Positions 1-6,885 of a DNA stretch of 35,973 nt are shown here, in pieces. The position numbers and the translations under genes are program-made. Position 1 is the first letter of the stretch. Every line of letters begins with the position of its first letter. The DNA comes from Clostridium sp. CAG:411 (GTDB lineage: Bacteria; Bacillota; Clostridia; Lachnospirales; Lachnospiraceae). A model generated the notes under the pieces. The model did not search any database. It was not told where the DNA came from and was given only the letters and a program-made list of their open reading frames with translations. The stretch is taken from positions 19,217 through 55,189 of the forward strand of contig FR899673.1 of assembly GCA_000437275.1 (NCBI GenBank), read 5' to 3'.

Positions 1-1568
1 CGGTGCAAGGACTATATACAGCAATTATCGCCGGATTCTTCATTTCATTCTTAGGTGGTAGCCGCGTACAGATTGGCGGTCCTACTGCTGCTTTCGTTAC
101 AATTATCTATGGTATTGTAAAAAATCCAGACTATGGCTTTGATGGTTTGATTGTTGCTACCATTATGGCTGGTGTTATTTTAATTATCATGGGCTTATGT
201 CGTTTTGGAAGTCTGATTAAATACATTCCTTATACCATTACCACTGGATTTACCGCAGGAATTGCTGTCACACTTGCCGTTGGACAGCTAAAAGATTTTA
301 TGGGATTACGCATTGCATCGGTTCCATCTGAATTTTTAGACAAAATTCAATCCTATGCATCTCATATCCATACGATCAATACATATGCACTCGCCATTGG
401 ATTGTTGGCACTTGCTATTCATATTATTTGGCCATGGCTGGTTTCCAAGCTGCCTGCACCTGTATCTTCCATTGCAGATAAGCTTCCAGCCTCCTTACTG
501 GCTATTATTATTACTACAGTTGTAACTTTATTCTTAAATGGAGACCAAGTTGTCGTTGCAACTATTGGTTCTTCTTATCAAAATGTTTCTAACGCATTAC
601 CAAAATTATCCGTTCCAACTGTAAATCTGGCCATGATTCGAAGTTTAATCTCTCCAGCATTTACAATTGCAATCTTAGCAGGTATCGAATCTTTGTTATC
701 CTGCGTCGTATCTGATGGTATGATTGGAAGCAAGCATCGTTCTAATATGGAATTGATTGCTCAGGGTACTGGCAATATTTTTTCCGCATTATTTGGTGGT
801 ATTCCTGCAACCGGTGCCATTGCCAGAACTGCAGCAAATGTAAAAAATGGTGGTCGTACTCCAATTGCTGGTATCGTTCATTCTATTACTCTTGTTCTGG
901 TTTTAGTATTGTTAATGCCACTGGCAAAATTAATACCAATGCCTGCATTGGCAGCCGTTCTAATCATGGTAGCCTATAATATGTGTGGTTGGAGAGAATT
1001 TGTACGATTATTAAAATCCTCTCCTAAAAGTGATATTCTTGTACTTTTGGCAACCTTCTTCTTAACCGTAATTTTTGATTTGGTAGTTGCCATTGAAGTT
1101 GGTATTGTTTTAGCAGCTATTCTCTTTATGAAGCGAATGTCGGATGTTACTACTATGCAAGGTTGGAATTATTTAGATGATGGAGAAGATGACGAAAATG
1201 ATATGGATAACCTCTCCTACAAAAAAGTTCCAAGAGGTGTTGCTGTCTATGAAATCATTGGACCAATGTTCTTTGCAGCTACGGATAAATTTCTAGATGT
1301 AACAACCGCAGAACACGGACAGATAAAGATCGTTATTATTCGTATACGTGGAGTTCCTGCTATGGATGTAACTGCCCTTCATAGTTTAGAAGGACTTTAT
1401 GATACTTGCAAAAAGAAAGGAATTAAATTATTATTCTCCCATGTACAAGATCAGCCTTACCATACAATGGATAAAGCCGGATTTATACAACAACTTGGAG
1501 AAACAAATTTCCGCAAAAACATTGATGATGCTTTAGATTATGCAACTTCCTTGCTAGCACAAAATTAG
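1..1568 (+). CDS. SulP family inorganic anion transporter with STAS domain (5' partial)
   Basis: Membrane transporter of the SLC26/SulP family, which moves sulfate, bicarbonate or related anions. The visible 521 residues begin in the family's conserved early segment (QGLYTAIIAG, then GGSRVQIGGPTAAF), which normally follows about 30-50 residues of N-terminus, so the gene starts before the window and the GTG at 3-5 is an internal Val codon. About ten hydrophobic helices fill residues 1-375. An acidic linker (DDGEDDENDMD, about 393-403) leads to a C-terminal STAS domain (about 410-521) with the typical VPAMDVTAL loop. A strong terminator follows directly. The substrate cannot be read from sequence; sulfate is possible given the sulfate genes 20 kb away, but that operon has its own ABC importer, so bicarbonate or another anion is equally likely. 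Confidence 0.93.
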   Translation, partial: VQGLYTAIIAGFFISFLGGSRVQIGGPTAAFVTIIYGIVKNPDYGFDGLIVATIMAGVILIIMGLCRFGSLIKYIPYTITTGFTAGIAVTLAVGQLKDFMGLRIASVPSEFLDKIQSYASHIHTINTYALAIGLLALAIHIIWPWLVSKLPAPVSSIADKLPASLLAIIITTVVTLFLNGDQVVVATIGSSYQNVSNALPKLSVPTVNLAMIRSLISPAFTIAILAGIESLLSCVVSDGMIGSKHRSNMELIAQGTGNIFSALFGGIPATGAIARTAANVKNGGRTPIAGIVHSITLVLVLVLLMPLAKLIPMPALAAVLIMVAYNMCGWREFVRLLKSSPKSDILVLLATFFLTVIFDLVVAIEVGIVLAAILFMKRMSDVTTMQGWNYLDDGEDDENDMDNLSYKKVPRGVAVYEIIGPMFFAATDKFLDVTTAEHGQIKIVIIRIRGVPAMDVTALHSLEGLYDTCKKKGIKLLFSHVQDQPYHTMDKAGFIQQLGETNFRKNIDDALDYATSLLAQN

Positions 1569-1581
1569 TATCTACTTTTTC

Positions 1582-1636
1582 GTGTGCAACATAATCAATT
1601 TTCTTAGGAAACAGTGATTATGTTGCACACTTTTTT
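1582..1636 (+). terminator. Intrinsic terminator after the SulP gene
   Basis: A perfect 16-bp inverted repeat (1582-1597 with 1615-1630, loop 17 nt) is followed by six T's. It lies 13 nt past the SulP stop. There is no A-run on the left side, so it acts on rightward transcription. Confidence 0.9.
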
Positions 1637-1687
1637 CTTTTTATCATATACTTACTAAAGAAATCCTATGTAGGAGCTGTTTTCTAA

Positions 1688-2950
1688 ATGGAAACTTTAA
1701 TTGATAATACCCCTCAATACTCCAGCGGAACTTTAAAAGTGCAAGTCACTTCTATTCTAAATGCAAGACCAATTGTTGATGCCACAATACGAATCAGTAT
1801 CACTGGTGCCCCTGAAGATGAATTTTATGAAACGCAGACAAATATGGTAGGTCAGACAGAAGATATTGTTTTGCCAACACCAAGTGAAGAACTTAGCCAA
1901 GAACCTTCTGCTGAAATGCCCTACGCAGAGTATAACCTGCAAATCAGTGCACCAAGTTTTGAAACAATCGAAATTGTCGGTGTTAATGTTTTGGCGAATA
2001 CTTTATCCATTCAAAATATTGTAATGGTGCCAATTCAGCAGGAAATTTCTCCTACGGCATCTGTTTATATTATTCCTCCCAATACATTATACGGTGATTT
2101 TCCACCAAAAATTGCAGAAACAGAAACAAAGCCAACCAATGAAACAGGCGAGATTGTTTTAAGTCGCGTCGTGGTACCAGAGTACATCATTGTACATGAT
2201 GGTCCTCCTGCTGACCGTTCTGCAACAGATTATTATGTCAAATACAAAGATTACATTAAAAATGTAGCTTCCAGCGAAATCTATGCGACCTGGCCAGAGG
2301 CTACGATTATTGCTAACGTACTTGCCATTCAATCTTTTACTTTAAATAGAATTTATACCGAATGGTATAGAAACAAAGGCTATAATTTTAACATCACCAC
2401 ATCTACTGCCTACGACCAGAAGTGGGTACACAATCGGAATATTTTTGATACCATTTCTGAAATTGTAGATGGTATTTTTGACCAATATCTGGCACGACCA
2501 AATATCACCCAACCAATTCTAACACAATATTGTGATGGAAGGCGTGTTACATGCCCAAACTGGCTCTCTCAATGGGGATCAAAGGATTTAGGTGATAGAG
2601 GCTACTCTGCAAGTGAAATCATAAAATATTACTATGGAGATAGTATGTACATTTCCACTGCGGAAGAAATAGCAGGTATTCCAGCTTCCTGGCCTGGTGC
2701 CGATCTGTCGGTAGGTTCTACAGGAAGTAAAGTTGCTCAACTGCAAAGACAGCTCAATGTAATTTCCAAGGGTTACCCTCTAATTCCGAAGGTTGCTGAA
2801 GATGGCATCTATGGCGAACACACCGCCGATGCTGTACGTGTATTCCAACAAATATTTAATCTTCCTCAAACTGGAGTGGTTGATTTTTCTACCTGGTATA
2901 AAATTTCAGAAATTTTTGTTGGTGTCAGCCGAATAGCAGAATTGGTTTAA
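1688..2950 (+). CDS. SpoIID/LytB-like and peptidoglycan-binding domain protein
   Basis: A 420-residue protein in three parts. Residues about 14-116 form a beta-rich, transthyretin/carboxypeptidase-regulatory-like domain (GTLKVQVTSILNARPIVDATIRI). Residues about 165-325 resemble the SpoIID/LytB amidase-enhancer fold, with the conserved runs NVASSEIYATWPEA and QYCDGRRVTCPNWLSQWGS. Residues about 335-408 are a PG_binding_1 domain (LSVGSTGSKVAQLQRQLN, then DGIYGEHTADAVRVFQ). SpoIID proteins act on septal peptidoglycan during engulfment. No signal peptide or membrane segment is visible, unlike true SpoIID, so either export is non-classical or the protein acts inside the mother cell. AGGAG at 1672-1676 supports the ATG start. 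It converges on the deacetylase gene with overlapping stop codons. The exact role is unknown; a cell-wall or spore function is inferred. Confidence 0.8.
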   Translation: METLIDNTPQYSSGTLKVQVTSILNARPIVDATIRISITGAPEDEFYETQTNMVGQTEDIVLPTPSEELSQEPSAEMPYAEYNLQISAPSFETIEIVGVNVLANTLSIQNIVMVPIQQEISPTASVYIIPPNTLYGDFPPKIAETETKPTNETGEIVLSRVVVPEYIIVHDGPPADRSATDYYVKYKDYIKNVASSEIYATWPEATIIANVLAIQSFTLNRIYTEWYRNKGYNFNITTSTAYDQKWVHNRNIFDTISEIVDGIFDQYLARPNITQPILTQYCDGRRVTCPNWLSQWGSKDLGDRGYSASEIIKYYYGDSMYISTAEEIAGIPASWPGADLSVGSTGSKVAQLQRQLNVISKGYPLIPKVAEDGIYGEHTADAVRVFQQIFNLPQTGVVDFSTWYKISEIFVGVSRIAELV

Positions 2951-3747
2951 TTTCTTGCATACTGATATGGTTTTTCCATATGGTCCAGTGTATCAAAGTT
3001 ATAACCATCCTGCTTCAACATTACAATAATATCTGGTAACATTTCTGCCGTCAGACAATTTGTATTCGAATCGTGCATAAGCAAAATAGGATGTTCATAT
3101 CTACCATAATCTTTTTTTATATTTCGTATAATAGAATATGCTGTAGGGGTTCCAATGGAATCTTCTGCACTAACGTTCCAGTCACAGTAATAGTATCCCT
3201 TTTCTTCCAACCAGGGAAGCACTTGGGAATCAATTTTTTTCAAATAATTGTTTGCGCTTCCCCAAGGAAAACGACAAAGCCTTGCCTTCTGCCCTGTAGT
3301 TGCATTAATAATATCTTCCGCCTGTAAAAAATCCTTTTCAAATGCCTCTGCAGAAGCATACATCTTGTTTGCCTCGTGACTATATGTATGAATCCCTACT
3401 GCATTTCCTTCTTTTACCATCCTCTCAACAATTGGTTTGGTATCAGGCGTAATGTTACTGCCAATCAGAAAAAAGGTGGCATTGATCTGATACGCATTCA
3501 GAACATCCAGCACTCGTTTCGTATTGCAGGATGGTCCATCGTCAAATGTTAAATATGCCACCTTTTGTTCTTTCTTCTCTTTTTCTTTTTGATTTTCTTC
3601 CGTCACACAGGAAGCCACTGGCTGACTTTCTTCTATTAGAGCAGTTTCCTCACTTTGCAATTTGTACGTGTAATATTCCACACGAAAACACACAAACAAC
3701 AGGAAAACTCCCATCAAACCAGCTAAAATTTTTTTATATTTTTGCAT
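2947..3747 (-). CDS. Polysaccharide deacetylase (NodB/PgdA type), membrane-anchored
   Basis: Carbohydrate esterase family 4 protein that removes N-acetyl groups from peptidoglycan or another GlcNAc polymer outside the cell. From the ATG at 3747 it is 266 residues: a short cytoplasmic start, one membrane helix (about 7-22), a Lys/Glu-rich linker, then the NodB fold. The family motifs are present: TFDDGP (67-72, catalytic Asp and metal Asp), HTYSH (120-124, metal His pair), RFPWGS (159-164) and a C-terminal LLMHDS. Start choice: an ATG at 3756 extends the protein by three residues, but AGAGG lies directly against it with no spacer; the same AGAGG sits 9 nt before the ATG at 3747. Substrate is inferred as cell-wall glycan. 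Confidence 0.9.
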   Translation of the reverse strand: MQKYKKILAGLMGVFLLFVCFRVEYYTYKLQSEETALIEESQPVASCVTEENQKEKEKKEQKVAYLTFDDGPSCNTKRVLDVLNAYQINATFFLIGSNITPDTKPIVERMVKEGNAVGIHTYSHEANKMYASAEAFEKDFLQAEDIINATTGQKARLCRFPWGSANNYLKKIDSQVLPWLEEKGYYYCDWNVSAEDSIGTPTAYSIIRNIKKDYGRYEHPILLMHDSNTNCLTAEMLPDIIVMLKQDGYNFDTLDHMEKPYQYARN

Positions 3748-3814
3748 CTCATCCATCCTCTTATCATCCTATAATACAAACTATATGATAAGACAAGATG
3801 ATTTATTCGCAATG

Positions 3815-4663
3815 TTAAATTGCCACTGGGATATTCTTAATCTGTGGTCCCGTCTGATAATTATCCAAGCGGAAATCATCTGGTGTAAAGTCATAAAAAT
3901 TCTTAATTTCAGGATTGATCCAAAAGCTTGGTGCTTCATAAGTCGGACGCGTAATCAACTCTTTTACAAGAGGAATATGTCTGTCATATATATGCGCATC
4001 TGCGATTACATGCACCAATTCCCCTACCTTCATATCACTGACTTGAGCAAACATATGAAGCAGTGCTGCATACTGACACACATTCCAATTATTTGCTGTT
4101 AAAATATCCTGACTACGTTGATTTAATATTCCATTTAAGATTAACTTATCCTCCCCCGCACGCTTTGTCACATTAAATGTCATACTATAAGCACATGGGT
4201 ATAAATTCATCTCATGTAAATCTTGAAACGTGTAGATATTCGTCATAATACGTCTGCTATATGGATTGTGCTTCAAATCATATAAAACTCTATCTACCTG
4301 ATCCATTTCGCCTTCTTTATAGATATGTTTTACTCCCATCTGATAACCATATGCTTTTCCAATGGAGCCATCTTCATCCGCCCAGCTATCCCAGATATGA
4401 CTGTTTAAGTCGTGAATATTATTTGACTTCTTCTGCCAAATCCAAAGTACCTCATCAATACAACTTTTGATGCCTGTTCTTCTCAAGGTAATCGCAGGAA
4501 ACTCCTTTGATAAATCGTAACGATTGATCACTCCAAACTTTTTAATCGTATAGGCAAGACTTCCATCTTCCCATCTTGGACGAACCTTCTCACCTTCTGT
4601 ACTTGTTCCATTTTCTATAATGTCCTGACACATATTAATAAATACCTGATCTGCATAACTCAT
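3815..4663 (-). CDS. thyA: Thymidylate synthase (divergent ThyA type)
   Basis: Makes dTMP from dUMP with methylene-tetrahydrofolate. The 282-residue length and the motif order fit ThyA: SRR phosphate-binding arginines (136-138), nucleophile Cys157 in LYPCAY, RSQD (183-186), WNV Asn194 and HIYDRH (224-229). The active-site context departs from the common form: the usual Pro-Pro-Cys-His is Tyr-Pro-Cys-Ala, so the His after the nucleophile is Ala158. This resembles the divergent ThyA branch that, as I recall, includes Bacillus phage phi3T-type enzymes, so it is probably functional. AGAGGT about 9 nt upstream supports the start. No folA-like reductase lies beside it. A GCGGTA-TT-TACCGC palindrome (4691-4704) lies in the leader and could be an operator. 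Confidence 0.93.
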   Translation of the reverse strand: MSYADQVFINMCQDIIENGTSTEGEKVRPRWEDGSLAYTIKKFGVINRYDLSKEFPAITLRRTGIKSCIDEVLWIWQKKSNNIHDLNSHIWDSWADEDGSIGKAYGYQMGVKHIYKEGEMDQVDRVLYDLKHNPYSRRIMTNIYTFQDLHEMNLYPCAYSMTFNVTKRAGEDKLILNGILNQRSQDILTANNWNVCQYAALLHMFAQVSDMKVGELVHVIADAHIYDRHIPLVKELITRPTYEAPSFWINPEIKNFYDFTPDDFRLDNYQTGPQIKNIPVAI

Positions 4664-4753
4664 CTACTTTTACCTCTCTTTACAATGGTAGCGGTATTTA
4701 CCGCATAATTACTTTTAATGTTACTACTTCTTTCTTTATAAAGCAATCTTTTT

Positions 4754-4782
4754 TTGATTATTACAAACCTTATAAATATAGT
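4754..4782 (+). promoter_or_regulatory. Predicted sigma-A promoter for the CmpB-like gene
   Basis: TTGATT (4754-4759), 17-nt spacer, TATAGT (4777-4782). It lies 43 nt before the start codon of the rightward gene and inside the divergent gap shared with thyA. Confidence 0.5.
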
Positions 4783-4824
4783 AAACTATCGAATTTTTTT
4801 CTTTTGCAGGGGAATACTATTTCT

Positions 4825-5268
4825 ATGATATCGAAATATTTAAAACGTTTTATTTTATGCGGTTTTGCAGGCTGGTGTCTGGAATGTTTTTGGACTGGTC
4901 TTGGTTCGATTATAACTGCCAGTGACAAAACACTTCCATGTCGAACCTCTGTCTGGATGTTTCCAATCTACGGTACGGCAATGCTGATTGTTCCAATTAG
5001 TAAACGTTTAAAGGGAAAATCTATATTAATAAGAGGGGGGATTTATACTATTTTAATTTTCCTCGTAGAATTTATTACAGGGTCTATATTATCCTTTTTT
5101 CATTTATGTCCTTGGGATTACAGTCAGGCAAAATTTCAAATTCATGGATTGATACGACTTGACTATGCTCCTGTTTGGTTTTTAACCGGATTATTTTTTG
5201 AAAAATTATTAAACGAAAGCCACCGTATCTCACTTTTCAAAATCGTGTATGGTAACAAAAAAAATTAG
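4825..5268 (+). CDS. Small integral membrane protein, CmpB/putative ABC-transporter type IV family
   Basis: A 147-residue protein with about four hydrophobic segments and the conserved features of the PF06541 group: an early GFAGWCLECFW segment, CRTSVWMFPIYGTAML, a helix with EFITGSIL, and CPWDYS. The family is named as a putative ABC permease, but its function is not established and no ATPase partner lies nearby. The reading frame can be extended to a TTG at 4804, but AGGGGA at 4808-4813 with an 11-nt spacer selects the ATG at 4825. The gene stands alone between a predicted promoter and a terminator. Confidence 0.75.
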   Translation: MISKYLKRFILCGFAGWCLECFWTGLGSIITASDKTLPCRTSVWMFPIYGTAMLIVPISKRLKGKSILIRGGIYTILIFLVEFITGSILSFFHLCPWDYSQAKFQIHGLIRLDYAPVWFLTGLFFEKLLNESHRISLFKIVYGNKKN

Positions 5269-5324
5269 CATGTATCTAAGAAACTATACCTACTTTATCA
5301 TTTCCTTCCTAATTTATTTCACAC

Positions 5325-5350
5325 AGGGTACCGCATATCGGTACCCTTTT
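5325..5350 (+). terminator. Intrinsic terminator after the CmpB-like gene
   Basis: AGGGTACCG (5325-5333) pairs with CGGTACCCT (5339-5347) around a 5-nt loop and runs into TTTT. It separates the CmpB-like gene from the acetyltransferase gene. Confidence 0.75.
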
Positions 5351-5432
5351 GCACATTTTCCTTTTTTATGCTATACTTTTCAGGTCTTATTTGACAATCT
5401 CATTCGCAATGATATGTATTTAGGAGGTTTCT

Positions 5433-6263
5433 ATGCTGGCTACTCTATTTCTTGATCTTCAAAACAAACAAGAGGAACAACACTTTATAACTACGCTATC
5501 CTCATCTCTTTCAAAAAGAAATGTACAGATACATACGATAAAACCGGATACTATTCCTCCAGCCATTTCTAAACAGGATTGTCTACTTATCTGCGATTCT
5601 CCAAAAGGACTTCTATTTTATAAACAACAGGACTTTTACTGTGTAGGATATAGCCCAACTATAGAATTTCTTCCAGTTTCTTATTGTTTTGAAGATATCA
5701 ACAGTATTACTTATACTTATCTTTCTAATATCCTATCACGCTATAAAAAGGAACCAATTCACATTTTAGACACCCCTCGTTTACAAATACAGGAACTATG
5801 CGAAAAAGATTTGCCATCCCTCTATCGTATTTATCAACAACCAGGTATATTGACCTATATGAACGATGTATTGGAAAACTATTCTTCTTTTCACGAAAAA
5901 TGGAACGCCTATATTAATCGAATTTACACCTTTTACGATTATGGAATTTGGGGAGTGTTCTTAAAAGAAACAAATACATTAATTGGACAATGTGGAATCC
6001 AATCTGTAATAATAAACGATAACGAAGAAATAGAGCTTGGCTACCTGCTGTCACAACAGTATCAAAAGAATGGCTATGGCAAGGAAATGATTACTGCCGT
6101 TCTGCAATATGCAAAAACGCAATTATCCTTCAACAGAATTGTTGCTCAAATTGCACCAGAAAACAAAGCTTCTATTGCCTTAGCCCAAAAATGTGGCATG
6201 AGCTTTCAAGAAATTATTTCTTCTAGCAAGCAACAAAACACGCTTCTCCTTTACTCTATATAA
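5433..6263 (+). CDS. GNAT family N-acetyltransferase with an extra N-terminal domain
   Basis: A 276-residue protein. Residues about 108-270 form a RimJ/RimL-like acetyltransferase: DTPRLQIQELCEKDL at the start of the fold, GQCGIQ, IELGYLLSQQYQKNGYGKEMI (acetyl-CoA pyrophosphate-binding loop QxxGYG) and PENKASIALAQKCGM. The first ~105 residues are not part of the GNAT fold. They contain short hydrophobic strands such as DCLLICDSPKGLLFY and look like a small alpha/beta, possibly HAD-like, domain; similar fusions occur in related clostridia, but this assignment is inference. The substrate is unknown. AGGAGG at 5422-5427, 5 nt before the ATG, fixes the start. Confidence 0.85.
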   Translation: MLATLFLDLQNKQEEQHFITTLSSSLSKRNVQIHTIKPDTIPPAISKQDCLLICDSPKGLLFYKQQDFYCVGYSPTIEFLPVSYCFEDINSITYTYLSNILSRYKKEPIHILDTPRLQIQELCEKDLPSLYRIYQQPGILTYMNDVLENYSSFHEKWNAYINRIYTFYDYGIWGVFLKETNTLIGQCGIQSVIINDNEEIELGYLLSQQYQKNGYGKEMITAVLQYAKTQLSFNRIVAQIAPENKASIALAQKCGMSFQEIISSSKQQNTLLLYSI

Positions 6264-6289
6264 GTATTTTCACTCTACCCCGACAAACT

Positions 6290-6323
6290 AAAAAAGAGCA
6301 TATCTGTTGACTTTGATATGCCC
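6290..6323 (-). terminator. Intrinsic terminator of the Asn-rich lipoprotein gene
   Basis: On the minus strand GGCATATC and GATATGCT pair around a 10-nt loop and are followed by a run of T's. It sits about 25 nt past the lipoprotein stop, between two convergent genes. Confidence 0.65.
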
Positions 6324-6348
6324 TTTCCGTTACAAAATACAAGAGAAT

Positions 6349-6765
6349 TTATTCAATGGTACTTCCCTTTGTATTTTTGTTATTTGTATTATTATTTGCA
6401 TTGTCCGTTGCTGCTGTATTGCCGTTCTTTGTTCCATTTCCGTTCGGAGCTGCTGTATTATTAGTATTATTGTCGTTGTCGTCATTTGTAAGATCATTAA
6501 TACCGTCTTCTACATCATCTACTGCATCATTAACGCCATCTTCTACGTCATCAATCAAGCTTCCATCATTTCCATTATTATTGTTTGCTCCATTGTTATT
6601 CATATTTGCGTCATCCGTTGCGTTGTTTGTATCATTTCCATTTGCATCATCTGTCGCATCCCCTGCGGTTGTGGAATTATTATTATTGTCGTTTCCATTA
6701 CATGCAGTTACGCTCATACAAGTTAATGCCAATGCCATCATCAATACAATCCATTTTTTCTTCAT
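6349..6765 (-). CDS. Low-complexity Asn/Asp/Thr-rich lipoprotein
   Basis: A 138-residue predicted surface lipoprotein of unknown function. The N-terminus is a clear type II signal peptide: MKKKW, a hydrophobic stretch, then SVTAC with the lipid-modified Cys at 22. The rest is almost entirely Asn, Asp, Thr, Gly and Ala, with a central amphipathic repeat (DDVEDGVNDAVDDVEDGINDL, in which DDVEDGxND occurs twice). It has no recognisable domain. AGGAGGAG just upstream of the ATG and the terminator downstream support a real gene. Long open frames on the opposite strand are by-products of the AAT/GAT codon bias. It stands alone and may be a cell-surface spacer or matrix protein. Confidence 0.75.
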   Translation of the reverse strand: MKKKWIVLMMALALTCMSVTACNGNDNNNNSTTAGDATDDANGNDTNNATDDANMNNNGANNNNGNDGSLIDDVEDGVNDAVDDVEDGINDLTNDDNDNNTNNTAAPNGNGTKNGNTAATDNANNNTNNKNTKGSTIE

Positions 6766-6885
6766 AAAAATCTCCTCCTAAAAATAAGTTATATATCTTG
6801 ATAGCATTAGCATCTCCATTTTTATTGTAAATTATGCAATTTTTGTAATTATTCAACTAACCTTTTCACAGCTAAACGATTGTGC

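Noticed and set aside
4691..4704. GCGGTA-TT-TACCGC palindrome as a terminator
   Set aside because: It lies upstream of thyA in its leader, lacks a T-run and has almost no loop; an operator is possible but not supported by a second copy.
6307..6781. Long plus-strand reading frames opposite the Asn-rich lipoprotein gene
   Set aside because: They result from AAT/GAT-rich codons on the other strand, giving Ile/Val/Leu/Ser/Pro-rich strings with no ribosome binding site; the minus frame has a lipobox, AGGAGGAG and a terminator.
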